DNA of 64,000 bases, taken from contig CM048841.1 in NCBI GenBank assembly GCA_026545765.1, positions 90,225,419 through 90,289,418 of the forward strand. Direction: 5' to 3'. A program made the position numbers and the translations under genes. The notes below the pieces were generated by a model, which saw only the letters and a program-made list of their open reading frames with translations, had not been told where the DNA came from and did no database searches. This stretch comes from Plantago major (Eukaryota; Streptophyta; Magnoliopsida; Lamiales; Plantaginaceae). Shown here in pieces: positions 45,030 through 56,304 of this stretch (positions within the stretch are counted from its first letter, which is position 1; the number at the start of each line of letters is the position of its first letter).

Positions 45030-46055
45030 TCTCATTTGCCTTGCTCGTATTTGGTTAACTAATGCGCTACTTTGAATTCGTAATTATCTTTGGTTGTGTA
45101 TGATGATTTTGCGGATGATGATTTGGTGGATGATGTATTTTGTAATGTATAACTGTTGACATGATGTCGCTTTTTTTAACGGATGATGATTGTGCGGATG
45201 ATGTCTTTTGCATGACTAGGGATGTATGTATAACTGTTGACATGAATTTTTTTTTTTTTAAATTATGGTAGTTTGACTATATATTAATCCAACAAGGTGA
45301 TATTTACTGGGTTAATTTCGAATTTCATACTATAGATTTAACTAATAAAGTTAATAAGTAACTTCGATAAATTATCATATCTTAGCATATTCAATGATAT
45401 AAATTCAAATGTGTTACATAACAGTTTATGGTGATATTTTATTTATGTCTATCCTTGTTAGATTAGTGGAAAAATTAGGAGATTGAGATTGGCTTGAAGC
45501 TTCAAGGAAAAATGATAAAACTTATCTTGATCGGTAGAAAATACATATTGATCCGACCAAGTGGAACTTTAAAACGATAATATTCATGTCCGTACAAAGT
45601 GTAATTTAGTATGTACAAATATCACAAGTATTGATTACTTAAAATACATATCCCACTAAACATCAACAATACATACAACTGTACTCCTATTTTTATATTT
45701 CAATTTGTACACACCTAATGTGACTGTACACGGTCACAGACAAATAATTTGGTAATTTAAAAATGTATAAAAGTTTTGTGACAGCTTGCTGTAATAAAAT
45801 AAGAGTATACAGGGTCACACATAGTTTATTTTGAGGGAGTCAAACGTATTATTTGTTTTCTACCGTATAAACATTCTTTTGTGACAGCAAGACGCTTACA
45901 AAAAAGTGTTGTGGACCCGTATTGCAATTCTGTGACAGCATACGGTAATATAATGTTATTGACTTATTCCAACTCTCCCAGGATCCATTCTAATGTTACT
46001 GCATGAGTACCTGTCACATATGTTTGGTTATAGAAGTTGATGTTTTTTAGTAGTG
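45030..46055. other. CACTA-2 3' noncoding and right subterminal region
   Basis: AT-rich, with short 'ggatgatgatt' duplications at 45105-45200. From 45710 the 'gtgacagc', 'cggtcacag' and 'gggtcacac' words recur up to the terminus TTTTTTAGTAGTG. Confidence 0.7.
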
Positions 46056-46165
46056 CAGTGCCACACTGCCACCTCTTTTCGTGTGCAGTTCAAAGTCCCA
46101 AGGGAGACGTTTGTAGCTTCTACAATCCTTCAAGAGGTTGTAGAAGAGATCGACTCGGAATCAAT
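46056..46165 (-). pseudogene. RNase H-like fragment, upstream part
   Basis: On the minus strand WIKIDSESIS (a catalytic-Asp block of RNase H) is followed, one frame over, by KDCRSYKRLPWDFELHTKRGG. The latter aligns with the family phrase preceding the N.CAD...LAK motif, which continues on the far side of CACTA-2 at 33065. A frameshift (about 46125) separates the two blocks, so the gene was probably already dead or has decayed since. Confidence 0.55.
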
Positions 46166-46845
46166 CTTTATCCAGCCTCGGTGATTAGTTACCAGAAAAC
46201 AACAATATATGAGTAAATCGCACACTTATAGTTCACCTGCATCTGCTTGCCCTCAAATCACACCTCATGAATAGCAACAATAGAACATATCGGCTGCAAA
46301 AAATACAGTTAACGTTATAATCGAAATCGGAACATACAAAATCTACTCTCGTGGTGTGTATTGGGAGGTACGGTCCCTAGATCTCAAACTGAAGTCAGAA
46401 GCAATAGTACCATTGAGAAGAATTATAATAAGCCACCATACAAGTTTACTACTCCAGCTAATTTGTTTTATTATTATTATTATTTTTACGTTGAATCCGC
46501 TTTTATTCTTTCTCTTTATTATATTGCAAAAGATATCAAGTTCATTACAGGAGTCTACTCAACAATTAAACACAGCACAAATCAGACCAATCTATGTAAG
46601 CTCAGAGAAAGCTTAAATAAACAATCTCATAACCTTTCTATGTTGACGCAGTTGAATAATGATTAAAATCATGTAAGTATCTATTAGGGTAGATAAAGAA
46701 AACCTTTAACAGGCAAACTGGAAACATAATTATCTACGAATTCAAAACGGTTGAGAAAGGGAGATCTGTAATGAGTCGAGAAATTTTGCGGAACATAAAG
46801 ATAAAAATTGAGATAAGATTACCTGAAGATAAAGGGTGAAAACTT
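46166..46845. other. Probable intron/UTR sequence, minus strand
   Basis: No coding frame supported. A donor-like CAG|GTAATC at about 46820 and a TTA run at about 46470 are visible. Confidence 0.3.
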
Positions 46846-46920
46846 ACCGGACTCCACAACTGTACGGACTGACAGCAAGTCCCGACGCGAGCACGGACGA
46901 GCTGGACTGCTTGGCCCCAT
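46846..46920 (-). other. Candidate exon abutting a CACTA end
   Basis: The minus strand opens ATGGGGCCAAGC at 46920 and runs 25 codons (MGPSSPARPCSRRDLLS...) to GAGTCCG, followed by a perfect donor GTAAGT at 46840-46845. GC content is much higher than the surroundings. The ATG lies directly against the CACTA-1-type subterminal array. It could be the first exon of the RNase H-like transcript further left. Product unknown. Confidence 0.35.
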
Positions 46921-47149
46921 TCAATGGCGACGGATAGAATCTATCCGTCGCCAATAATCGATTTTTTTAAAAAAAAAAAAAAAGGTCAAACAAGATAATC
47001 CGTCGCGGATTGGACGACAGATTATCTATCCGTCGCCACAGCTCCAGTGGGGCGACGACATTATTATCCGTCGCCCCATCCGTCGCCAGAGCTGGGGCGA
47101 CGGATCGGCACTGTTTAGCGACGGATAAACAGTCCATTTTTTGTAGTGC
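46918..47149. mobile_element. Terminal fragment of a CACTA-1-family element
   Basis: Alternating GACGGAT/CCGTCGC hairpins identical in type to 14515-14845, ending TTTTTTGTAGTG at 47149 (reverse complement CACTACAAAAAA). The opposite CACTA terminus is not present to the left, so it is a truncated end inserted in or beside the intron of the gene at 47273-49215. Confidence 0.8.
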
Positions 47150-47272
47150 ATGCTGCAAGACAAAGATAAGAATTCAAAAAATTAATTCAAATAGATAAAA
47201 TAAATTGTAAGTTCAGTCAAATATAAATCGAAGTAAAAAGGTTAACTAAATAGATAGATAACAAAAAATTGC

Positions 47273-49215
47273 CTTCTAACTGGCACCAAAGTGGGGTCTC
47301 TACTACAAGGGACCATGAACCCATTTCCATCATCAGTGTACAGCCCAACAATTGAAGGAAGAAAACCTTTGATAATATCATAATCCATACGTTCCATTTT
47401 ATCAAAATCAACATCTGCAATTTCTGGTTTCGGTAAGTGCTCCAACTTATGCTCCGAATTTGCATTGGCAAGACTGTAAAAGAAGATGAGAAAACCCAAC
47501 ACAATTTAGAACAAGAAACCAAATACAACTTCTATCTAATGAAAACACAGTCCTTTATTCGCCAAAATAAAGAGATGATAACAAAAACTTGCCATTCAAA
47601 GATTTCACTATCTGTCAAATCCTTCGATTTTGGATCCAACCATTGAAGAAGTTTGCTATCTGGCAAGTCAGAGGTTACCAAAGGTGGAGGAAGTACATAT
47701 GTTGGCAGCTGCTCAAAGTCACTCTCTGAATTTGTACCGGCAAGACTGTAAAATTAGATAAGAAAATCAAACACAATTTATAAATCGACTTAAACAAATA
47801 CATCAACAGATCAACTAAAATAAAGAGATGGATAACAAAAAAACTTTCCAGTCGAGGAGTTCGCTATCTGTCAAATCCTTCGATTTAGGATCAATCCATC
47901 GACTGAATTCGCTATCCGTCAAGTCAAAGGTTTTCACACCTGGAGGAAGAACATATGCATATGCTGGTGCCCACAGCTGCTCAACACTGTCAAAAGAGAT
48001 AATAATATCAAACACCAATAATAACAACAAAACTGAATTACAAGAATTAGCCACCTGACTTCAAATTATCAGTAAATTATTGGCCATCGAATTAAACAAA
48101 CACTCGTTTAAGCTTTTGTATTGAGCTTAGCTCTATTTTTTGTTTGAGTACAACCATTTTTTTTTTATAAAAAGAAGCTTATCAATAACAAATTCATTTC
48201 AAAAGCTTATCAATAACAAAAACTTCCTTCCGACTAAGGATCAGCGAATTTCTCAAGTAGCCTAAGACTTCTTTTTTCGGACTATTTGCAAGTGAACATA
48301 GCTGTAAAAAAGGGAAAAACGGGAAAAAGAGCCTAACCATGTTTTAAGCGATTCCGCTTACGATGGTGAATGCGGATCCGTTGAGTCCATCGATCGTTTT
48401 GAAGAATCTGGGGCTTACTCTTAGAGAAGATCCAAGGAAATTAATCGTCCCGACATATCGGTTTGGTTCCGACGGATCTGTTTAACCCACCTGCTTGTTT
48501 GGACAGTGGTGCCTAGTGGATGCGGACGAAGGCTGGAGGTGGCCGCTACGACATCAACGAGAGATGCGGATAAAGAGGAATTGACATAACGGCGAAATCA
48601 ACCGACATTTGGTGGTGGAATTAGCCGGAAAAGTTCACAAAGAGTAGAAGGAGAAATGGAGATGGAATCGGCGGCTAGGGTTAGTGGAGATGGAAAGTGG
48701 TGAGATGGAGAAGTGGAACAAAATGGTGAGAAGAGTAGTAATGGAGATGGACAGTTGGGTAGATAGAATTAAAGGATGCCATTTAATTTTCACTCTAATT
48801 ACGTTATTAGAGGAATTAACTGAATGGCATCTACGTAATAAATGTGATATGTGGGGATTTTTATGATAGAAAAAGTTTCCAAAAAAGGAAATGCAAAGTT
48901 TCATACGGAACGCTCAAAACGGAAAAATGGCAAGTTTCATAAAGAATAGAGGGAGTAATAGACAAAACGAAAACCAGAAATAAAGTATTGATCAACAGTA
49001 ATAGAAAGCACTAAAATCGAAATACAATTATAAATTAAATCTAGATGTAGAGAACTTGAGCGAACAAGGAACTTAACAAAAGATTTATACATATGAAAAT
49101 CCAGAGTGTCTGGATCAAGGTATGGTGTCGCCAATTCATCGTTGGCATCTTGCTTCTGCGGATTTACAGGCGGTGATAAAGGAAATGATTGGTTTTATAC
49201 CAGCAATGGAATCAT
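47273..49215 (-). CDS. Unrecognised spliced gene with three homologous exons
   Basis: Inferred coding exons (minus): 49201-49215 (MIPLL), 49091-49155, 47849-47986, 47593-47745 and 47273-47473. Exon 1 is preceded by a typical 'ctagggttt' plant leader. Joins keep frame throughout. The last three exons are all phase-symmetric (138, 153 and 201 bp) and share sequence: WIDPKSKDLTDSELL, WLDPKSKDLTDSEIF, and EQL/EHLP starts. All have TGTC(TT) or TGTT after the acceptor. The third diverges into DYDIIKGFLPSIVGLYTDDG. Donors after them read GAAAGT, GCAAGT and GCAATT rather than GT. The last exon and stop are not identified; a CACTA fragment lies just left. I do not recognise the protein; it is acidic, Pro/Leu-rich and without signal peptide. 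It could be intact with GC-AG introns or a decaying gene. Confidence 0.55.
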
Positions 49216-49560
49216 AATTGTGATTCTGGATCGAAAAGAGGAGAGTGAGAGCTAGCCAAATTGCAAACCCTAGGTGGACGGAAAGAGGATTATTAGGAGT
49301 GATTCAGCTTCTAATCAATCTCGCTTGAATCACATTCCTGGCTCTTTGCTATTCTCGAGGTCCATCGAATGTGGAGATGAATATTTGCAAATAGACATGA
49401 GAAAAGGAAATAACAATCATGAATAAAGAAATTCCGATGAACAATGGTGTGAATGGAAAGAGAAGGAGAGACCGAGAGAGCATATATACCTTATTGGGAT
49501 AAAGATCGAAGATTCGGAGCAGAGAAAATATCGGCCATGCGCGTGAAACTTAGCAATCCT
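49216..49560 (-). promoter_or_regulatory. Leader and promoter of the minus-strand repeated-exon gene
   Basis: The minus strand has 'cacctagggtttgcaattt' about 60 bp upstream of the ATG, typical of a plant 5' UTR. An alternative upstream exon may end at 49490 (AATAAG before GTATATATG) after an ATGGCCGAT frame at about 49537. Start of transcription not determinable. Confidence 0.4.
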
Positions 49561-49830
49561 ATACGCGTCAAGTTTTTGGTTATGTAGTACTTATTATAAT
49601 ACACACGCATCACACTTGTATTAACTCCATTTTTAAACATGCGAAATTTATAGCTAAACATGCGATGCGATGTTTGTAATAAAATTTGTGAATTTTTATT
49701 TGGTCTCTTGTAAAAATTGCTCATTTATTTTTTTGAAACCCTGTAAATTGGTGATTCGTGCAAATTCGTGTACTGGAGGTTGCTAGCCCCTTGCAATTTG
49801 CTTGATAAATTCCAAATCGGGGTTTGAGGA

Positions 49831-51604
49831 TGTAAAATCCCGGAACTTATTTTTGAATCGTCCATTTGAATTTAAATTGGAGACGAGAAATTAATTGGAC
49901 TCGAGAAGGATTACAATTTTTGAACGGGAGTAAAGGCCCAGTTATTGAAACAAGAAAACATGGAGGTTTGGATTGCGAAACCGAATCAGAAACGTGAGGA
50001 TGAATTCGCGATATATTCTTGGACGTATATGTGATGTTTTTGGACTATTCTTGGTCATTTTGGTTGCAGTAGATGTTGGGTATATGGAATTCGAAGCCTT
50101 GGCCTTGATTCGGAGTTGATTGAATCGAGTTTGTAAGTTGCAGGGACCGATTGGAGTTTTTTGAAAAGTTAAAGCCCTTCCTTTCGAGAATTTGATGTTG
50201 TCAGGGACCTCACGTGTAATAGACCAACTTTCACCTTATTTCAGTTTTGCCCCAGACCCGAAAATACCTATTTTGCCCCTGAGATCGCACCTAATCTACA
50301 GAAGCTGCCATCTCAGAGTTATAGAATATTATCTGCTGATTCTTTAACAAACTTGTACCTACCCTAGTTGTTTTGGTGATTTATTGTGAATCTGCAGGTC
50401 ACAGGTTCAAACCTTGCCATGACCATATTTTTTTAAAGCCCTTTCTGACCCGTTTAAATTACCGTTTTACTCCTGGTCAATGCAGAATTACTATTGTACC
50501 CTTCCACCATTAAAACCTAATTTTCCTAGCTCCAAAAATTACCATTTTGCCCTTTTGACGTACCTTCCCCTTTTTGACCTATAAAAATCGGAGTAGAGGT
50601 TAAATGGAGTTTGTAAGTGGTGCTTTGGAGGAATTGTGGTTCGAGTTGACTTTGGATGATTCGAGTGGCAATTAGTGGTGCTTTGTGGTTGTCTATGTTA
50701 AGTTGGTTTCGATTCGCCTTCGAGGTAAGGGGGTTTCTTTGACAATTTTGCTTCTATTTTATTGTTATAGTATGTATGTATGTGTGTGTGTGTGTGTATT
50801 GTTTCATGATTTGACAAACTACTTATGGTTATTATATCAAGGAATGAGACTTGGTATAATAGTCTATTCGAAAAGGATTAAGTATGTGCACCCATAAATG
50901 TTTTATTGCAAATGTGATGTGTGAAAATCGTTTTGTTCAAAAGCATGGATAAAAATATGTTTTATGCTCATCGATATGCTTATGAATTGTTTGGCCCTTT
51001 CGGGGAATGTCGTGCTTTTGGAGATTTTCCATTGTTATGTTATCCCTCTGGTAGGGAATTGTTATTGTTATGTAAAAGCCGACCTGTGTGCCACCACGGT
51101 TCGTGTGACCGTAGTGTATTGTCTGATTGAGCAAAAGATAAAAGATATGAATTGTTATTGTTTTGAAAAGTGTTCCATGCAAATTATTTTGATATGTATA
51201 CGTATTGATATATATGTATACTTTGAAATACTCTGCTTGATTCGGTAAAAGTGTCATTGAGGCTCACCCTTACCCACCCCTTTCAGATAATTAGTAAGTT
51301 ATTGGACGGAGGTACTCCGGAGTTGTGGCAGATTGACTGATGCTGGATTTAAGTGAAGACTGGGCAGTAATTGTGGCGTACTCTGAGAATTGTAGTGTAT
51401 AAGATATACTTGTAGTATTGGAATCGTTGTAATCGTTTGAAGATTTGTATTTGTTGTAATTACTTTATGGAATTTTAGATGATCTGTTGTACCACTCTGA
51501 GATATTGATGTATTTTGAGGATTAAAGAAAAGCTTCGTCTTGGCGTGAGCCCATCTCACTATAGACGGCCGGTCGCGTCAAAGTTTTGGTTTTGGAACGT
51601 GACA
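49831..51604 (+). mobile_element. Solo LTR of a retrotransposon, 1.77 kb
   Basis: Starts TGTAAAATCCCGGAAC and ends GGAACGTGACA, flanked by an exact 5-bp duplication GAGGA (49826-49830 and 51605-51609). There is no primer-binding site, gag-pol or second LTR, so it is a solo LTR left by recombination. A TATA-like 'cctataaaaa' lies near 50580, a likely promoter, and a GT/GTAT microsatellite at 50772-50798. Short frames inside are not genes. Confidence 0.88.
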
Positions 51605-51609
51605 GAGGA

Positions 51610-51964
51610 TTTAACGACGAACCTACAAATTAATTGAGGATCTGAAGACGAACCTGCTTACCAAGACAAACTTGCAAACTAACAACTTCTTTCCACTCTC
51701 GTTTCAGGGTGAGTAGAAAAAGAAAGCCATCGAAAAGTCCTTAGCAGTATCCGATGATAAGCTTGTCCGTAGATCATAAATTTGTTTTACAAAACTGATA
51801 CATATACCTGTGGAGAAAACATGCAGTAAACTTAAAAGCCGGAGAATATGAGCATATGGTAACTAAAATGCAAACAACACACATCTCTAGCTACAACCTG
51901 TAAAATTAAGTTTCTGTTCTTACCCAACAAGGCAACACCTATCTATATAACTACTTAATTAAAA
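51610..51964. other. Host DNA right of the solo LTR
   Basis: 'gaggatttaacgacgaacct' and 'gaggatctgaagacgaacctg' are close repeats at 51605 and 51636. No gene recognised. Confidence 0.35.
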
Positions 51965-52905
51965 GGGTTTTTGGTAATTTACCCCTTGTATTTATCATAA
52001 AGAGTCGATTAATCCCCGTATTATTTTTAAAGGCGATTTACCCCCATGTATTTATTTATAAGGTGCAACTCGACCCCTATCCTAATTTTCCGTTAAATAT
52101 GACTAACGTTGCTAACTTTTCCGTCAACTCTTGGCGGATTACCCTTTCCTATTTAATATAAAAGGCGGATTACCCCATGTATTATTTTTATTGGCAATTT
52201 AACTCCCTTGTATTTGTCATAAAAGGCAGATTACCCTTATATTATTTTTATTGGCAATTTAATCCCCTAAAAATTGAAATTCTCAGTAAATTTTTTGTAT
52301 AATATTATTAAATCTATGAACACTGAATCAATTATTATACAAATTTTACATCTCTATTTATTTGTTTATTGCAATACATCATTTTCTCCAAATTTGATTA
52401 AAAAAAAAACCACATTTCAGCAACTACATAAATTATAAACTGGCCATCTCTTTCAATGAAAAAAAAATATAAAACAAAAATTTATTTCCAACAATAATAC
52501 GGAAATACTTTTTTTTTAATTCTTTTCAGGATATAGTTTACAAATTCACATCTATTTCATTCTTCCTTTCCTAATTATTTTTCAATGGGATATTTTAACT
52601 CATTTATAAATTTATTTTACAAAACATTTACTAAAATAAGTAATTTTATTTTAAAATTATTAAAATTTTATACTAATACTTTTTTAATCACTAGATTTTT
52701 CTAAATAGATGAATCGTAAAATAACTAAGTTACGAAACAATACCAGTTGCGGTGAAGGTGAGTGTGTTACACTCTCTAACGGAATGAGCAAATTATACCG
52801 TTTAACAAAATACAAGGGGCTAAACTGCATTTAAAAATAATACAAGGGGATTTCTTGACTATTTCAGATAATACAAGTGGTTAATATGTCAAAAAAAAAA
52901 AAAAA
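51965..52905. mobile_element. Putative non-autonomous element with long degenerate TIRs
   Basis: The left arm has repeated 'taccccttgtatttat', 'tattatttttaaaggcgattta' and 'ccgtcaac' words. The right arm, reverse complemented, has 'accacttgtatta', 'ccccttgtattatttttaaatgcagttta'. Arms of about 120-150 bp are thus inverted copies, and the interior is AT-rich. No exact duplication found. Mutator-like or hAT-like origin possible. Confidence 0.5.
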
Positions 52906-52955
52906 ACTCTATTTAAGATGCTTTTCAATCTGCATTTTTTGCCAAAAATTAATTA

Positions 52956-53513
52956 CTAGTCCCAAATCGATAAACAATCCATTTCGTCATCGCATTCTTG
53001 AACATGATTATTCCCAAATCCTGGTTGCTGAGCAAAAGAATAGTGCTGCGAATATTCTCCTTCCGCTTGTTGTAGCTCCATCCACATTTCAGAGGAGTCA
53101 AGTGGAACTTCATTTATAGCCTCGATTTCGCTCGTGGATAGCCCTACTTGTGCCGCAGCTACCTCTGTGCCCCCGGCACTAGTACTGCCACCCTCTGTTG
53201 CCTCCTGGTCTTCACCCGAAAACCACATGGCTGCTTCCCGAGCAGCCACTCGAATATCATGTGCATGTCCACTCACCGGCTTCGGGAGATTACCCACCCT
53301 GTCGGGGAAATTGAGCTTTGCTTTGTTACCTTTTAAATGGAATGCAGCCACGTCATGAGCCGCAGCTGCCATTTCAGCTGTGCGGAAGCTTCCTAACCAG
53401 ATTCGGGTTTGCTGACCGGGCTCACGAATCTCGGACACCCATCTCCCCCCTTTCCTTATCCTAACTCCAACATACTTACCAGTAGTTATACTAACTTGAT
53501 GTTGGTCTGTCAT
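52956..53513 (-). CDS. AP2/ERF transcription factor, DREB-type
   Basis: A single-exon gene of 185 residues, ATG at 53513, TAG at 52956. The AP2 domain spans residues about 14-70: [51 protein letters not shown]. Val and Glu occupy the domain's positions 14 and 19, which mark DREB rather than ERF proteins. An unusual Gly replaces the usual Trp/Pro next to the RKGG loop. The domain is followed by a conserved-looking [13 protein letters not shown] helix, then Ser/Glu-rich sequence and a C-terminal acidic MDCLSIWD, probably an activation motif. It should act in the nucleus on DRE/CRT-like sites. Subgroup not certain. Confidence 0.93.
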   Translation of the reverse strand: MTDQHQVSITTGKYVGVRIRKGGRWVSEIREPGQQTRIWLGSFRTAEMAAAAHDVAAFHLKGNKAKLNFPDRVGNLPKPVSGHAHDIRVAAREAAMWFSGEDQEATEGGSTSAGGTEVAAAQVGLSTSEIEAINEVPLDSSEMWMELQQAEGEYSQHYSFAQQPGFGNNHVQECDDEMDCLSIWD

Positions 53514-54790
53514 GATAAGTACTAGCTAGCTAGACTGTTGATAGTTTGTCACTATATCCCTATAAAGTTTGAGGCAGAGTTGCTAGAAATGGAAATAATG
53601 CAACGGTAGTATATTTTAAGGAATGAGTGAACGTTATTTCCTAGTTAAGACATGATAACGAGAGGGCCACCCGTACTTTTCTTTAATCAACGTACAGACA
53701 TTTTTCCTCATAGTTTAAGGAACCCTTTGCAATCAATTTGGGACCCAACGTCATTTTCCTGACTTCTTTCCTCCTTTTTTTTATTATAAATCAATGTAAT
53801 TACTATTCTGCATGGGTTAGCCACAAACAATTTTGATTATGAACTACTATTAAAATATAATGATTTGATATTTAAAAAAATTATTAATGAATATTACAAG
53901 TTTAATTTTTTTTAAGTTTGTTAAATTTTTTAATATTATCTTTATCTTTACTATTCTAAAAGAGAACTACTCAAAGGTAGTTATTACACTAATCAATTTA
54001 ATTTTGACCAATTGAATTAATTTTGACTCCAAATTTCACCTATAAAAATAAATTAAAGTTAAAAAGGAAAAGAAAAAAAAGAAGGGAGTTGTCCATCATC
54101 TCCCACTACTCCCACCTATTATAATCATAAAAATTCATATTTTTATTAATAAATCATATGACATATATTGTGATTGAATTTATAATTAACTAAGTATAAG
54201 TTTAAATATATATATTATAATATTTATGTCATGCATATTTAATTTTAATATGAGACACTCATTTATTTTTTTAAATTCACGTGCATAATTTTTCTAGTAT
54301 TTTAATTAAAAGTAAATTGATTACGGTTGACCGGTTATGAAAAACTTTTAAAAAATTTGTTGTGAGTATAACATGTGGTTTGTCGTCTAAACCGTCATTG
54401 ACATTGAGTTATTATATATAGATGAGTTCTACTCCTACATTGTTAGCATTTAATTTACCCCTAAGTTCACTTAACATTTTTTTTCTATTTCTATCATACT
54501 ATTTCTCCACCCTATTTGTTTTTTTAAATATAGTTACACCTCAAATCGATAAAATTAAATTAAAACAATGAAATCACACAAGTTCTTAAACATTATGTAT
54601 AACAAATTTATAATTCTTTAACTTTATATATATACTAAACACCAATTCTCTTAATTAACTATATATATACTATACACCAATTCTCTTAATTAACTACACT
54701 ATAAGTCTCCGATTACATCATCAATATCAAATTTCAAATTATATATTAAACCTCTAGGATGAAAATGTATTAGCCCAAAATCTTAGAAAG
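53514..54790. promoter_or_regulatory. Upstream region of the AP2/ERF gene, AT-rich
   Basis: About 1.3 kb with no gene seen. The first 150 bp upstream of the ATG would contain the 5' UTR. Short tandem 'ctatatatatactaaacacc' and 'ctatatatatactatacacc' copies at about 54623 and 54659 are separated by 36 bp. Confidence 0.4.
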
Positions 54791-55098
54791 TTGAAGGTGA
54801 AATCGCTACCAAATTTCAATAACATACACCTTTATTTTCGAAAATCGATCTATAAGTTCTCCAGAACTCAAGTGCGGTTGCTCTGGAGCATTCTTGGTGA
54901 GATAGTTGATATGCTTTCTAATAATATCCATTTACTACAGACTGCTAATATTACACTTGAAGCACCAAGGAAGAAAATAAGCTACTACTATTATTTCGTG
55001 CGCGGCATGACCATATTGAGTGAACTTATTTGTCGAAAGAATCAGCAAGCAATATAGCATGTGGTACAACAAGAAGGCACCGAGTAATATGATGTAAT

Positions 55099-55440
55099 TC
55101 AACAAGTTACAGACTTCCCATTCTGCTTTTGATCAACAAGTCCAGCAGGTAGCAAATTGGATATTCCATCTTCAAACATGACCAAATGTTTCCTTGTGGT
55201 GTTGTCAAACCATCGTATTATCCCGAAGGACCTCTTATCTAAAGTGTGAAGGATGACTTTTTCTTCGACCAGTTTCATGCCTCTGTTCATATAGACAGAT
55301 CTTTTTTTTTTTTTTTATGGTTCTCTTCTTGTTCTAGGAGAGTTTGCAGCCAATTCATCTGCAACTATTTTCAATGCAGCATCTGAAGATGGTAACTTTG
55401 ATTTGTTTACCTTAACACCCAGCTTTTGCCGACAGCCTTT
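55099..55440 (-). pseudogene. Fragment resembling the C-terminal end of a SET-domain methyltransferase
   Basis: The minus strand at about 55325-55440 encodes DCHCGAKGCRQKLGVK then PSSDAALKIVADELA. The CxCGAxxCR pattern is the post-SET zinc motif of histone-lysine methyltransferases. Next, 55099-55290 encodes FGIIRWFDNTTRKHLVMFEDG, a Tudor-like tail as I recall in ASHH3/ASHH4-type proteins. A stop lies immediately before the Cys motif, and a poly-A/T run occupies the junction. The SET domain itself is absent from the window. Assigned from motif similarity only. Confidence 0.45.
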
Positions 55441-56074
55441 GGCACCACAGTGGCAATCTTAATCTGCACCAAATTGCACAAATTGGTAATCACAAGTCAG
55501 ATGTGTAGGTTTCGGCATAATCTGGGATACACTTTTCCTTCCTTCATCAATTCGTAGGTTTTGGAAGATATATTTGGGTGAAGAAAAAGAAAGAGTTTGG
55601 AAATAGCGTTCATTGTTGGGTTTTTGATGGCTTTGTTCGTAGCTTTCACGCGCTTTTTGTTGAGAATGGACAACTTCATTAATCCAGAGAAATTTGTACT
55701 GTCCTGGTTCAATTGAGGAAAAATCGGGACACTCCCACGCATGAACGCAAAAAGTAAACCTATGCCCGCCCTTATAGCTTAGTGGACCTCTCTTAGTTTC
55801 ATAATATTAAGTACTCTTCTTTTGCTTTGCTTTGTTTACAACCGGAAATCTCTGCTTTTTATTCCATCCATTTCCCTGACTTATACAACATTTAATAGTC
55901 ACACAAAAACGACTCATGTACAAACTCTGGCACCATTACTAATGAACGGATCAAAGAGTAGGGGATTGGATTAATTGGACTAAGATCTAAAAAATAAAAT
56001 AATAATAACATTTAACACCATAAAGGTTAGGCTTTTTTAAACATTTTATCTCTAATTTTAATTACTGCATTGTA
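55441..56074. other. Intergenic or decayed-gene DNA
   Basis: A minus-strand frame (55497-55742) exists but shows no domain. It could be intron sequence upstream of the SET-like fragment. Confidence 0.3.
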
Positions 56075-56304
56075 CTCCCTCTATTTCAGAGAAAGTGTTA
56101 CAACTTTCTGTTTCCGGCGTTTCAATAAAAGTGTTACAATTTTCATTTATGGAAATTAGTTAAATAATAAAACTCCCTATCTTTCACTTTTATTACAATA
56201 TGTCACTCAGTTAATCTCTAATAATCAGGAGGGACCACTTGTACTTTCTACTTTTTCTTAAAATTGGTGCAAATCCAAATTGTAACAATTTATCATAAAT
56301 AGAG
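56075..56304. mobile_element. Degenerate Stowaway-type MITE
   Basis: The left end CTCCCTCTATTTCAGAG after TA is clear. The right end 'cataaatagag' followed by TA is weak. The word 'gtgttacaa' occurs twice. Confidence 0.45.

Larger units (their letters stand above)
33066..46055 (+). mobile_element. CACTA transposon, 13 kb, family 2, carrying a nested LINE
   Basis: Termini CACTACTAAAAAACATCA and, reverse complemented, CACTACTAAAAAACATCA are an 18-bp perfect inverted repeat. Subtermini carry 'tgtgaccg/cggtcaca' and 'gtcacata' words instead of the GACGGAT arrays of family 1. Plus-strand transposase segments lie at 41512-45029. Removing the LINE leaves about 8.5 kb. The expected 3-bp duplication is imperfect (ATG at left, CAG at right), but joining the flanks restores an RNase H frame, confirming the insertion. 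Confidence 0.92.
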
